From Toxorhynchites rutilus septentrionalis (taxonomy: Eukaryota; Arthropoda; Insecta; Diptera; Culicidae), in contig NC_073745.1 in the NCBI RefSeq assembly GCF_029784135.1, forward strand, positions 197,373,807 through 197,437,806: DNA of 64,000 nt. The letters are read 5' to 3'. How positions within the stretch are numbered: position 1 is the stretch's first letter; each line of letters begins with the position of its first letter. The translations under genes were made by a program, and so were the position numbers. The notes beneath the pieces were generated by a model, which was given only the letters and a program-made list of their open reading frames with translations, did no database searches and was not told the origin of the DNA. Below, in pieces: positions 44,701 through 56,956 of this stretch.

Positions 44701-44858
44701 TGTTGAGAAGCAAACCGAAGCAACCACTTAGAGATGATATTCATTTGAGATGCAATAGTAGGCTTTGCGTTACACCAGTAGCTATATAAGTCTCCCTGAA
44801 ATTATAATCTATCTCTTTTGCAAATAAACCTTTGCTACGTTAACACTTCAACTCATTA
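44701..44858 (+). repeat. Copia 3' LTR
   Basis: 158 bp, pair of the split left LTR; preceded by the purine run gagagggg. Confidence 0.94.
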
Positions 44859-44863
44859 GTTCT

Positions 44864-45091
44864 GAGCTTTAATGTAGGTGTCGCATGAGCTGATTCAGCT
44901 TTGCGTAAATTCGTCAATTGAGTGACAATTGTTCGTCACTCCTCCCCCCCCTCTCTCTAAGGGGAGGCTGCCATACAAATGAAACACAAATTTGATAAAA
45001 CTCACTCATATAGCTATGACTTAGTAAGAAAACGTGAATGTGATAACGAAAAATAAATTTTGGGCGGGATGAAATTCGCCGGGTCAGCTAG
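44864..45091 (+). mobile_element. Helitron-like 3' part
   Basis: Ends in GGCGGGATGAAATTCGCC, then GGGTCAGCTAG and T: a short GC hairpin followed by CTAG, the CTRR end of Helitrons. The phrase ATGAAACACAAATTT near 44980 matches the 5' part at 31551-31920, implying one roughly 2-kb element split by copia. Confidence 0.65.
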
Positions 45092-45420
45092 TCTCTATCT
45101 ATATATACAAAATGTTCTGTTCGTTTGTGTATGGGTCGAAAACTCGAAAAGTGCGGAACCGATTGAGCTCAAAGTTGTACACAATATACAATCCACTTCA
45201 AGGAGTGTTGTTACGGCATGAAAAAAATTGAAAAATTGGAAGAAAAATGATTTTATATATGACGAGAGTGCGTTTCTGAAATTGAGCTTCTAATAAAAAT
45301 CTACTATTCAGCAATGAATATGTGTTCTATGTGATGGAAACATCTATTTTCCACGTGTTTCACAAAATCATGAACTGAAATTGTGTTTCGAAGTGATTTA
45401 AAATTTATCGATTTCCCTCA
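45092..45420 (+). mobile_element. Second Helitron-like 5' end
   Basis: Starts TCTCTATCTATATATACAAA immediately after the previous element's CTAG, and continues with the GTTCGTTTGTGTATGGGTCG phrase typical of such 5' ends. Its 3' end is not identified before the microsatellite. Confidence 0.5.
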
Positions 45421-45639
<219 letters not shown>

Positions 45640-46018
45640 GTTACACCACAACTACCCGACCAGAGCATGCCCAATCCCTAGACGTCAGCAAAAGCCCATA
45701 GCAACAAAGCCAGCCGGATTGGAAAGAAAATCTTTATTATGAGCTTCTACTAGGCAGAATTATTCAATGTTCCCCAACTAAACTACAAAATTCTCTCAAG
45801 AGCAAGAACTCGAACTCTATGGACAAAATAAAAAATTCGTTGAAACGTTTTTGGTAACAAAGCAAACATGTTCTGGAAGGATAGGATTTTTAAGCTGCGA
45901 AATATGGTAGAACAAAACTATGCAAATACAATTGAATAAATGTAGGTCATATAAAAGCGATGTTTTTGTTTTCTCAAAAATCGACACGAACTTTCCGAAC
46001 AACCCAATATGAGCTATC

Positions 46019-46106
46019 CTGATTTTTATTTTCATTCTTCCTGATTTTTATTTTCATTCTTCCTGATTTTTATTTTCATTCTTCCTGATTTTTATTTTCA
46101 TTCTTC
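46019..46106. repeat. Four tandem 22-bp units
   Basis: Unit CTGATTTTTATTTTCATTCT plus TC, repeated four times exactly, directly upstream of a LINE fragment. Confidence 0.95.
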
Positions 46107-46109
46107 CTG

Positions 46110-47050
46110 ACTTTTGAAAATTCTAGTCGACAACCCTGATGTACTGATCGAAAGATCTTATAAGATAACCTTTGTATGGGTCCCCTCTCATTGCTGTATT
46201 TCTGGTAATGAGGAGGCGGACACTCTCGCAAAGGTGGGTGCCCAGGAAGACGAATTGTTTGATAGACATATTTCATACGATGATTTTTTTCCAATTACTG
46301 CTTCCTTCTTGAGTTGGCAAACCGATTGGGGCACTGGAAGTCTTGGGCGGTGGTTATATTCAATTATTCCATATGTTTCTTCGAGAGCGTGGTTCAAAGG
46401 TTTGGACGTAAGTCGTGACTTTATTCGTGTAATGAGTAGACTCATGCCCAACCACTACTTGCTAGATGTGCATCCCACAGAACAAATCTTGTTCAAAGCC
46501 ATGTCTGTCGGTGTGGAAACGGTTACGATGACATCGATCACGCAGTTTGGCAATATACGGATAATAACGCAGCCAGTGAGTACCTTTTGAATGCCCTTGA
46601 GACAACCCTATGTTCCTGTGAGAGAAGTGTTGGGAACTCGCGACATCTGCTATATGCAGTTGATCTATATGTTTGTGAAACGGTCTAGTATAAGAATTTA
46701 AGGCTTTTGTGTTTTTCCTTTCTCGTTATTAGTTTGTTTGTCTTGTCCCCTCATCTCACCGTCGCCCACCCTCGACAGATGGTCGAACATCAGATGCTAT
46801 CCCTGATCATTATGCACAATGCCACAGTGCGTGCGGCAACTCTCGGTTGAGACAACGATACCTCATATCCATATCCCTAACCTGACCCGCCCCAAAAAAA
46901 TTGTTGCTCCTCTAACATCGAGTAAGCCGCAAGTAATCGGTCGAAACATACTAAACATAGAGTTAAGTTGAAATTTTGTATTAACAAATTATGAATTAGC
47001 GGCTCCGCAAAGCTTATGCGATTGACTCTTACAAATAAATTAATTGGAAA
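46110..47050 (+). pseudogene. I-type LINE 3' end (RNase H and C-terminal region)
   Basis: The plus frame includes ITFVWVPSHCCISGNEEADT (end of RNase H), then WFKGLDVSRDFIRVMSRLMP, the conserved C-terminal block of mosquito I/Loner-type elements. The frame shifts after about 46490. Sequence to about 47050 is 3' untranslated, ending near an AATAAATTAATTGGAAAAAA tail. 5' truncated at the tandem array. Confidence 0.8.
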
Positions 47051-47257
47051 AAAATAGTATCTGCCATTGAACGATTTGTTGATACGAATTTCCGATTTTC
47101 AAGAGGACCGTGGGAATGTCGTCTAGGAATAATTTGTTGAACAAGCACGCTTTATGAAGTCACTGAATCAACTGCAAACAAAGATAATGGTGAAGTAATA
47201 AAACTGCATTCAGAAGTCTGATAGTATTTAATATTTGCATTGTCAGTAGAATGTTGC

Positions 47258-50200
47258 TTAAAGTGTCAAATCCAATGTCGTTGGATTACTATCTCTGCTC
47301 GAGCTGTCACCCGAGCTCAATGTTTCCTGGGTATCTTCCTTGATCAGTCGTACGATGTTGGGATCTTTCTTCTCTTTACTTTTCTCCCGTTCCCGGTCTC
47401 GATCCTTATCCCGCTCACGATCTTTATCCTTGTTGTGCTTGTGCTTATGCTTGTGTTTGTGCTTCTTCTTGTCTTTCTTTTTCTTTTTCTGTAAGGAACT
47501 GAGTTAGGGGTGTGTGTCTATGCAATAATTCAAATACACTACCTTGCTACCATCCGACTTGCTGCTAACACTTGGTTCCGAAGAAACGGTCGGTAGCATT
47601 TCCGACGATTTCGAAAACATGCCCGGCTCGAAGCCCGTTGGACCAGTGACGGAGCTGTTGCTCGGTGTTATTCCGGGCAGCGAGATCGAGTTGTCCGAGT
47701 AAAAGTCCGTCTTCGATTTCTTCATCGGTGGAGCTTCGGAACCAACGTGTGCCATCGAGTTATTATCGTCCAAATCGACTATTTCTTCCTTCAGCATCGC
47801 TTTTTCCGTTTCAACAATTTCTGTCTTGATGCCAGAATCGACTGTTTCGAGAATGATGTCGTCTCGGATATCTTCCACCAGGGGCGAGCCGCCACCATTT
47901 TCCGGTAGCAGTAGCTCCTTTGATACGATATCGTTCAGGTCGAGTGGCTTCACCTCCAAGGGACTGAGTGATCGGGGTCGTTTCTGGGTTAGGGCTTCAG
48001 ATCGGCCTTCGAAGGATGGTTGCTCGCGCGATGACTGTTCCCGATCCCGATCGACTACTGCCGCAAACGAGGATGCTAGTTTCTGAGGCCGGAGGAAAGA
48101 GGCGAATTCTGAGCTCAGTAAGCAGTTTGGAACGCGCGTATTGTACAAAGTGTAGTACAGATCCACCATATCGCAACGAAGCCTCGTGTCATGTGACAGA
48201 AGACCACTGAAACGATAAATGTTTTTGAATTATAGAAAGCGCAGAACGTTGAGAATGAATTACTTCATGTTGTTCCATATTCGAAGTGCCAATTCTTCTC
48301 GATCCAGTTTGTGTCTGTTTCCTTTATCGAACGGTAAATTTTCGATCAGTAGCCGCCCCAGCTTGTGCCTTGCCATCGGGTCCGGGTCGGTTTCCAACAA
48401 GTCGATTAGGTGCTCCAAATCTTCCCATCGTCCATCGATTTTAACAAAGTCCACCAAACATTCCATCGCAGCAACCCGCACATCAATGTATTGACCATAA
48501 GCAGCGTAACTTCGATAGATTTTCGGATTCGTGGGCAGATGGCCACACTTCTGCAGTTTGCGAATGACTTTCAGACATGCAATGGACACCGTGTACTTGT
48601 ACGACGGGAGATGTTTCTCCAAATTCAGAATCCGCGTTACTTCCTCTAAGACCAATCTGGAAGGACGGAATGTTGTTAGCCAAAATATAATTCTGAAATC
48701 GATGTGGGTGGTGTACTTGGCATCCGCTGAAAGATTCTCCGATGTGAGCGCCATCCCCTGATGAACAACGGATATCACCGGTGTGATGGAATTCCCAAGC
48801 GCTTCAACCAGCGCTGCACGATAGTAATTATCCGAGTAGTGATTCTTGGTGTTATCGTTATATTTGAACAAATCCAACAGAAAACGAATCACTTCCGGCG
48901 GACAGATGCCATGGGCCGTCCTCAAGCCTGCCATTGCCACCGGAATGGTCTTCTGAAGAAAATAGTGGTGAAAATTGGTGAAATTGTTCTGTCGAATTAT
49001 ATGCGGTGCACTGAACGAGCCAAAAAACTTTTTGAAGATTGTTAACATTGCCGGTGGGCCTTGCCATGACGTTACCATCGAATTAGCAACTTTGGTTAGA
49101 CAAAGAGCCGCCTTGCAGCGCACTTCATAAAACACTTGCTCATTTTCTATAGTGTCCGTCAACGCGAGTCGAGTCGCAGGCGATGCATATTTTTCCAGCG
49201 CATCAATCGCCTCGAGCTGAGCGGTAACATCACGTTCGTGACGCAACTGAAACTGCCACTGAAAATCTGGCTGCTCAATGTGGACCGAGCGGAGCAATGT
49301 CATCTCCGGGTCGAGACGTATCCACAGGACTGGAGATTCACTGCAAAATAAGAAAAACAAATTAAAAATAAACCTTTAAAACAACCGTTAACCATCCATA
49401 CTCCATGGGAGACAAATCCATATCGACCTCCTCTCCGGTGCATAAAGGAATTTTCTTCTTTTTGTTCCTCCTGCTTTTCGAGTGACACGTAATATCAGCC
49501 TTAACGCTGATGTTCTCGATCTGCAGCGTATGCTTGAACGTTCCGTCCAACTCCTGCAGCTGAATCAGCAACGGGCCGACGTACTTCCGAACCCCCTTCT
49601 GGCAAACCGCATCCTGGCGCACTTCCAACTCAATCGTGTTCCTTTTACGATTGAAAACAGAAGTCATGGTGAATTTAGCATGTCCCCCGGTTCTGACCCA
49701 TTGATCTATGAAAACCGCCATGTCCTTGCCGGTCACCGTGAAAATGGCCTTCGTGAAAATGTTCGTAGAAATGTGCAGATGATGCCACAGGCCGCTGCTG
49801 ATTTTCGTCGAAGCCGCATTCGAAGCCAATGCCAGCTGCTTATTGAACACCTGCAGCAGAAGTTCTTGACCGATGCGATGTTCCAACATCCGAATCACCA
49901 AATGAGCCTTTTTCCTCATTATTTCAACATATTTAGGAGAAATTGTGTGCAAATTTTTGATTGGAAAATAGAACGGATTATCGTTATAGGCTTTTGCCGG
50001 AGCAGCTGGTGACTGATTGATGCTGGACACTGCCGGTGGAGCTGGCGCTTGGCTACAGTCGAGAATAATTCCGCCGAATTTTTCCTCATACTTAACCACC
50101 TCGGCTAACTCATCCCTTATCCAGCTGCGGTAAGCATTCCTTCCGAAACATTTCTTCGAGTACAAACCACACATATACTCCGCTATGCCCCGTGCCAGCC

Positions 50201-50270
50201 AAGCATCCGACCAATTTTGCATCGTGATAAAGCATCCGAAGAATTGTTCCGCAATTGCTTTAGACATCAC
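47258..50270 (-). CDS. Taf2: TFIID subunit TAF2, C-terminal part (partial gene)
   Basis: General transcription factor subunit that helps TFIID contact the initiator and downstream promoter DNA. Exons on the minus strand: 50270-49402, 49340-48717, 48656-48264, 48206-47543, 47488-47258, joined in phase with introns of 61, 60, 57 and 54 nt, give about 926 residues. Matches to TAF2 include the end of the M1-aminopeptidase-like region ([32 protein letters not shown]), the block [20 protein letters not shown], and the HEAT-like region ([38 protein letters not shown]). The tail is Lys/His-rich (KKKKKDKKK then repeated KH) and ends in an acidic-Ser segment. The exon at 50270 starts at a splice acceptor (tttttgcag), so roughly 450-500 N-terminal residues are encoded elsewhere. 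Identification is strong. Confidence 0.95.
48657..48716 (-). other. Predicted 60-nt in-frame intron of TAF2
   Basis: Without splicing, a stop-free insert of 20 residues would sit between SADA and [10 protein letters not shown], a place where other TAF2 proteins have none. Ends are GTACAC...CCTTCCAG. Removal gives the expected spacing. Confidence 0.75.
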
Positions 50271-51175
50271 CTGCAAAAAGACGCATTCAATTCCATTCCT
50301 TCATGACTTATAAAAAAATAAATATATTTCTATAAAAATAAAATAAAAAACGATGGGTAATGTCGGGGACATAACCGGAAAGAAGAAGGACTACACCAAG
50401 GGATGTCAATTTAAATAACATACAGCATATCTAAGTAGTGTCTCAGTATCTTTTAGCAAAATTACATTTCCCACACTAAAAACTGGCAGATGCGTAGAAA
50501 TATTTCCTATCATTTGATGAAAACATCTTTGCGATCTATTAAGGAATTATGAGCGTTCGAAATCTTTCATTTTTTCCTACTTGTTCAGTGCCTAGATTTT
50601 CATTTTACCTCTTCAAATTAGACTTAATCCTACGTCAATAGACCAAATGTGGCCTGGTGGACTCTTCTGGTGTTGTTATATTTTAAACTATTTTGTATGT
50701 CTAATATTTATAATAGACATACAACTGTACTAGCGTTGCACTCCCAACATTGTATGTCTGTCAGCATGTCCAACGATAGAACCATGCAAGCAACTTGGAA
50801 CCATCGCTGCATCTGTACCGATCTGTTTCACCGTTGTACGTGGCTACAACCGTGACCGGAATAAATCGCAATAGAAAACAACTGCAACATAAACCACCGC
50901 TCAAAAAAGTTTAGTAAGCTATAAATATTGTGGCGCGGGAAAAACATGATGGGTATAAATGCCTCATGTTCAGTGGAGACACCGCGTCGATTTTCATGCC
51001 GTCTGGTGGAGAGTGCTTCTGTATTTTTGGACCACATCATCGCTGCATCTGTACTGGAATCTGAAGACTATACTAAAAAAGCAACAGAAAAAAATTGTAA
51101 TCGAAATTTCATTTCAAGTCGGATATCTTTGAAACTTCCAGGGAATTAATAAACACATATTCGCTATGTTTCTGC
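50271..51175. other. TAF2 intron, left part
   Basis: No upstream TAF2 exon was found here. A perfect hairpin with 11-bp arms TTGTATGTCTA (50693-50703 and 50714-50724) and a 10-nt loop is present. The phrase CATCGCTGCATCTGTAC occurs twice (near 50803 and 51031). Confidence 0.5.
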
Positions 51176-51840
51176 ACAGTGGTTTATTCAACCTCCTCTC
51201 CTAGTCTAAATTCCCGTAACTAACACTACTCATCAAATCCTGTGCAACACTTGCGCCATCTTTCTTTTACACTTCCATCCACTCTTTCTGCAAATCCTGG
51301 TCATTTTTGAAGAACTTTTCTGTTTTCCGGAGCTTGCCCTTCATATTTTTTTCGTACGAGATTGTGCCAAATTCTTGCGCGTTTTGCGAATTTGCCTCCT
51401 TCGGCACAAAAACCACATCTTTGGCTTCGAACCACTCTATCACCGGTTTCAGGTAATTTTGCGATGTCAGATCTGGCCAAAACAGAGTGTCACCTTCGTG
51501 GGGCTGGAGGAGGAGTAACATATACTTCTGGCGGCATTCTTCTTTAGATATTTGGCCGTCGATGATGCCGGTCGTTATGTTCGGCTTGCTACATTTACCA
51601 CCCACAGATCGCCTACCATACCAAGTACTTTTTAGCAAATTTGTCGACCTTCTTCCGAAACTTCTCCGGAACATCCATGTACGTCTCGCCGTCCATTACA
51701 ATGCATTTCGGCTACACTAACTACTCGCGGTACAGCTTCCTGGCGCGGGATTTGGCCACCGTATTCTGTTTATCGGTCGGTTAGATGCCTTCCTTACTTT
51801 AAAGACATGAATTCCGGCCTTCTTCATTGTTTTCTTTATT
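51176..51840 (-). pseudogene. Decayed Tc1/mariner transposase
   Basis: Minus-strand remnant: GIHVFKV (near 51810), a Met-Asp-Gly-Glu-Thr-like first acid region (near 51680), GDTLFWPDLTSQNYL (second Asp, about 51470) and MKGKLRKTEKFFKNDQDLQK at the C-terminus. The third acid motif is altered (region AQEFGTISYEKN instead of the usual PIEKYW). No clear terminal repeats. Confidence 0.7.
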
Positions 51841-51849
51841 TTTATTTAA

Positions 51850-53075
51850 AATGATTCTACATCCCATTGAGAGATTAGATCTGATTCACAACTTTTCGCC
51901 AATAAACCCGATTCATGGCTGCAGTTCTCCAACTCCCGGCTGCACCGATTCTTGCCAAGGGGTCGTGCACAAATTACGTAACGCTAAAAATCCGGATTTT
52001 GGACCGCCTCCCCCCCCCCCCCTACGTAACGCAATTTCCTATCTCTAATACACAGAAAGTAACGCAACCTCGACCCCCCCTCCCCCCGCCCCCTTATCGC
52101 GTTACGTAATTTGTGCACAACGCCCAAGTCGTGCTCCACCTGGTCCAACCATCTCGCTCGCTGGGCTCCTCTCCTCATTGTTCCTACCGAATTCGATGCG
52201 AACACCATTTTTGCAGGGCTGCTATCCGGCAATCTTGCAACATACCCTGCCCAATGGACTCATCCAGCCTTGGCAACGCCCAACGCAGTCGTCCAGCCTT
52301 GGCGACTTTCTGGATGCTGGGTTCGCCGAAGAGTTGCACCAGCTCCTGGTTCATTCTCCTACTTCATATTCCTTTTTTTTCTGTACACCACCGTATATTG
52401 TTCTGAGCACACGGCCGTCGATCACAACACTACTACTAAGAATAACTCTGTTGCGACCAGTCCCTCCTGCTAGCATGTATTTAGTCTTAGACGCATTGAT
52501 CCCGAACCAAATCAGCCCTGCTTCGTGTTTCAGTCGGGTATACAAGTTGGCTACCGTCGCATGTGTTCTTCCGATTATGTCGTCTGCGAAGCAGATAAAC
52601 TGACTACATGTTGAAGCCCGCTCCACGCATAACATCTTCCAGCGCCACGTTGAAGAACAGACAGGAGAGTCCATCGCCTTGTCGAAGTCCCCTGTGAGTC
52701 TCAAATGATTCCGACAGCTCATCTAAGATCCACACACTGCACCGCACACCGTTCATCGTTGCATGAATCAGTCTTGAGAGCTTTCGGGGAAAGCCGTGTT
52801 TGTCCATGATCCTCCATAGCTGTCGTCGGTCGATTGTATCATATGCGACTTTGAAGTCAACGAAGATGTGTGTGCGTAAAGAACTGATATTCGCGGCACT
52901 TTTGGAGGATCTGCCGCAGTGTAAAATCTGATCCGTCGTCGAGCAACCGGGCATGAATCCAGCCTGACAACTTCCCACAGATCTACTTACTATTGGCGAT
53001 AGACGGCGAAAGAGAATTTTGTAGGCACCATTCAGGATTGTGATAGCACGATAGCTCCCACAATCCAGCTTTCGA
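51850..53075 (-). pseudogene. RTE-like LINE reverse transcriptase relic
   Basis: Minus strand: NYRAITILNGAYKILFRRL (about 53020-53075), GFMPGCSTTDQI, HIFVDFKVAYDTIDRRQLW, THRGLRQGDGLSCLFFNVAL, then an active-site FADDI near 52580 after a frameshift, and a C-terminal RRGAQRARWLDQVE/WRTAAMNRVYWRKVV segment. The motif set fits RTE-type elements often annotated as craniofacial development protein 2-like. Interrupted by a MITE. Confidence 0.78.
51960..52124. mobile_element. 165-bp MITE with long inverted ends
   Basis: Inverted termini containing TGTGCACAAATTACGTAACG at the right (reverse complement) and CGTGCACAAATTACGTAACG at the left. A second, internal CTACGTAACGC copy and C-rich runs lie between them. 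A CAAG duplication on both sides is possible. It splits the RTE relic. Confidence 0.8.
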
Positions 53076-53541
53076 ATACAATCTTAATGCATTTACATTC
53101 GAATGGGCTATATGTCAGTTTCATTTTCTCACACTGCTTACAACTGAAAATTTCATTCAATTTCATTTCTCCAAACTGGATTGTCCCAGACCGTATTTCG
53201 AAAAAAGTGGTATTACGGCCACTGATTACGCCTGCTTGCATACAGCACATCCTTTCACATCGGTATTTTTATTAGTTTCAGTGAATACGGTTCGAGTTCT
53301 AACGAAATTTCAATTCAAACATAAGACGCTTCATCCGATATCTGAACCTAAGACCTTGTTTGCGAGTATGACTAAAGTGTGCGAAGCAAACCCTTGCTTC
53401 ACGGTGTCCGCACGCAGCAGTAAATTCCAATTCACCAGCGTGAACCTCCACTAGATTCTGCAGTTGAACATCATCCTGCTATAATTAATGCAGAAATAAC
53501 ATTATCGCAGCCTCTCGAGACGAGCATTTTTACGCGATTTT
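53076..53541. other. TAF2 intron sequence without recognised feature
   Basis: Short open frames only. Ends where the modular repeat terminus begins. Confidence 0.35.
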
Positions 53542-54265
53542 GACGTAGAACTACGTCTTTCATTAAGGGTGCCAAATCAGAACACAGGTCACGTTTTTAT
53601 GAAATAAAGTAAACGTCAATAACTATTTTTGCCGTCAACGGATTCTGACGATTTACATACCAAACGAATCGGAAATCCCCTAAGATTGGTTTGATATGCT
53701 ATACATTACAATTCCATGACCTGTATATGGTTTAAATTGATGAAAATTGGAAGTATTCCCATTTCCTCAAACATTTGTTCTGTCCATTTGTGTGCTTTCC
53801 CGAACAGAGCTGTGAATAGCAAGCAACTTATCGACGAGCAACGAAGGGGAAATCGTAAGATGTAAAGTCTCCGTGAACAAAGGAAAAGAAGAAGAACGAA
53901 GGGGAATATTTGCCTAGAGTTTGAGGCAAACTTCATTCTTCGTGAGAACACCGACTGGACAACACCGTTGCTGAGCGAGCTGGACGGGAGGGATCGAATG
54001 GTTTTCTCAAGGCAATGGGGGCGGAGGAGTAATATGAGGAAAGAGTTGAGTTTTCCAAGGGCTTTTTTGAAGGTTAGAGACGAATGAACTGAAGAAGTTT
54101 AAAGTATCAAGAAAGGAAGGAACACAAACTTTCAGTATCGTTTTGTATTTAAAGCAATGAATATCGCTTGTTCTTCCTTGTTTTGCGTCATCACATGTCT
54201 TCGTTTCGGATTGAGCTGTGGACGCGACCAAATTACTCACTCGCTTATGTCTCTGGCATTGCAAT

Positions 54266-54863
54266 TGTTCGGTTGAACACTTGCACGGATGGACGACAGG
54301 AAATCCTCAGACTTTCCTTCTGAGGTACGGCACCAAGCTTCGGTTAAAGCTTTCTTTTTCCAAATAGTAACCTCAGCTGAGGCACTCTCCAGGGCACTGG
54401 CGCAATTCACGTGGCGCAATGGACTGTATAGGATCGGCTTCTGTAAACTCTTTCAAGGGTGTCTTAAGAAAGACAGATTTGCCTCGATCCACACGCGAAT
54501 AAGAAAACCTTTTCACTTTAACTTAATATTTATTTTTATATCCTCTGTGATGTTAACACTAGTAATATTCGTAATACAATAAAAACTTCGCTCTGGACTG
54601 CTTCCTTTTATATCCGCGCGGTTGCGTCAGCTCGTTGCGTTGTAATGCCAATCAGCCAATCAGCGCGCGCCGCGTCATGTGCAGAAAAAAGAATAATGAG
54701 CGTGTTGTTGTTGCTATGCCGGAAAGTGTGCATTGGGACAAAAGTCGACTAGATTGTTCGAGATGGTTTGTTAGTATGGGTGAGAGCCGTTTACCCGCGG
54801 TTACTCTGGGTTAGTAGATGGGATATGAGGTGGGAATAATTGGAGTGTAAATATTATTGGTTT
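54266..54863 (-). repeat. BEL 3' LTR, truncated at its start
   Basis: Aligns with 60639-61236. The 26 bp corresponding to 61237-61262, together with the polypurine tract and the end of pol, are missing at 54863/54864. Confidence 0.9.
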
Positions 54864-56956
54864 CTCTGAGGAGGTAAATTATCTTCTTTCAGAATAACTA
54901 TTAAACCGGGACTGACCTTTGGATTTTTCACATTCCATTTGAAACGAGATTGCAAAGTGTTAAGGTACTCTCGTGACCAACGACGCCAAAATTGTTTCCG
55001 TAGGTTTTGTAAATACTTCCAACGAGAAAGGTGACCTGTCCCTTTGTCGTCTAGTGATGGTTCAGGAATTGCAGTCAAAGGTCGACCGATCAAAAAATGT
55101 CCAGGCGTGATTACTGTGGGTTCATTTGGGTCTGACGAATACGCAAATAACGGCCGAGAGTTTAAAATTGCTTCAATTTGTGTCAGAACTGTGTAATATT
55201 CGTCATAATTCAGAACAGCATGGGAGAGGATTTTCCTTAAATGAGATTTGGTGCTTTTTACTCCTGCCTCCCATAGCCCTCCAAAATTTGGTGATCGTGG
55301 AGGAATGAAGAAAATTTTACAGGTTTGACAAAAATCATTTATCCTTGCTTGGGCTTGCTCATTTTTGAACATTGAGTACAAATCGTGAAGTTCAGACTTA
55401 GCACCCACAAAATTTGTACCATTGTCTGAGAGAATCTCCTCAACCAATCCGCGTCGACTGACAAAACGGTGAAGTGCGGCAATAAATGCTGCCGATGACA
55501 AATCCGACACCAATTCGAGGTGGATCGCTTTAGTGGCAAGGCAAATAAACACGCATATGTAAGCCTTCACTTGGATTGGTTTGCGAATACCGTGTCGAAT
55601 GAACACTGGGCCGGCGAAATCAATGCCTGTTTTCGAGAAAGGAAGCGAAGGAACAACACGAGATTCAGGGAGTTGACCCATGATTGGTTGGAGACATTTG
55701 GAATTTGAACGAAAACATGTCACACATTGTCGAAGTACGCCTCTAACTGTGGATCTTGCGTTAATAATCCAATATCGTTGACGTAATACACTTATAAGTC
55801 CGGATGGTCCAATGTGCAAGTGCTCGTCATGTAAAGCGTGAATGATCAGTTTGGTCACTTTGTTTTTATTCGGCAGTATAATTTGATGCCTTGCATCATA
55901 TGGGAGTTTGGAGTTTGTGATCCTTCCACCTACACGTAAGAGGCCATTTTCGTAAGTGGGATTAAACGTAGCAAGACTTTTACAATGCTCCCCGTTCATC
56001 AATTGATTTATCTCACCTGCGAATTCAATCCGTTGAATAATTTTAATGATCGTAATCGTAGCCATTCGTATTTCAGGAATTGTCAGAGATTCGGAAATTA
56101 GACGTGATTGCGGTTCAATCTTACAATTCTGGATAAATCGAAGTAACCAAGCGAATACTCTTTGGAGAGGTCGGAAAGAACTGAAGGCAGTAAGACAGGG
56201 AAAGTCATCCATTGTACGTGTCACTATCGTTGAGCTTACAATCATTTTATATTCCGGCAAATCATTATCTGGAATGGCAGTTGGGATTTCTACGTCGTAG
56301 TTGTGATCCATAAGGAATGGTGGACCCTTCCACCACAAGTCGTTTGATGCTAAAGTTTTGGGTGATTGACCCCTCGAGACGATATCGGCTGGGTTTAATT
56401 CTGATCGCACATAATTCCATTTATACCCTTCAGTAGTGTTTTGAATTTCGGTTACTCGATTACGGATGAAAACCGGTAAGCGATGTGGATGTTTTTTCAG
56501 CCAAGCCAGCACAATCTGACTATCAGACCACAGAAATACCTTGCAGTCTGTGAAGTTCAATGCTTGAATCACCCTTGGTATTAACCGGGACAGGAGAGTC
56601 GAAGCACACAGTTCTAATCGTGGAATGGTCAAAGGTTTAATTGGTGCGATTTTGGACTTGCTGCACAACAGTGTACAGTCTATTCTGGATGTGGTAATGC
56701 TACGAATGTATACGCAGGCTCCATAAGCTCGGGTTGAAGCATCTGCGAATCCATGGATTTCGAACAGTGTTGCACCATTTAACGCAAAGCATCTTGGAAT
56801 TTTCAATTGGTTCAGATATCTCAAAGAATCCCGGAATTCCAACCATTCAGACAGCAAATCTCCGTCTAGGATATCATCCCAATCCAGACAACTGATCCAC
56901 AAACGTTGCATGATGCATTTCGCGATAACAATAACTGGTGATGCAAAACGATGCAA
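54854..56956 (-). pseudogene. BEL pol 3' part: RNase H and integrase
   Basis: A 700-codon frame in the -1/+1 frame relative to the upstream gag-pol. RNase H-like region (FEIHGFADASTRAYGA, VFLWSDSQIVLAWLKK), an integrase zinc domain (HDEHLHIGPSGL, CVTCFRSNSKC), and an integrase core with TGIDFAGPVFI, EEILSDNGTNFVGA and the Glu region NFGGLWEAGVKST. The C-terminus stops abruptly after KEDNLPP, where relatives continue for about 40-60 residues. Confidence 0.9.

Larger units (their letters stand above)
33311..44858 (+). mobile_element. Full-length Ty1/copia element with three nested insertions
   Basis: Two 158-bp LTRs (the left split by a SINE) beginning TGTTGAGAAG and ending CAACTCATTA, with the exact 5-bp duplication gttct at 33306-33310 and 44859-44863. 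Next to the left LTR, GGTTGTGGGCCCAG (33964-33977) matches the half-tRNA-iMet primer site used by copia elements. A purine run gagagggg precedes the right LTR. The LTRs differ at 3 positions. Internal insertions: SINE (33430-33910), modular repeat (34303-36295) and Ty3/gypsy (37354-42235). Confidence 0.93.

Noticed and set aside
46019..46106. CRISPR-like array (four 22-bp repeats)
   Set aside because: Units are directly adjacent without spacers, in a eukaryotic TE-rich context; a plain tandem repeat.
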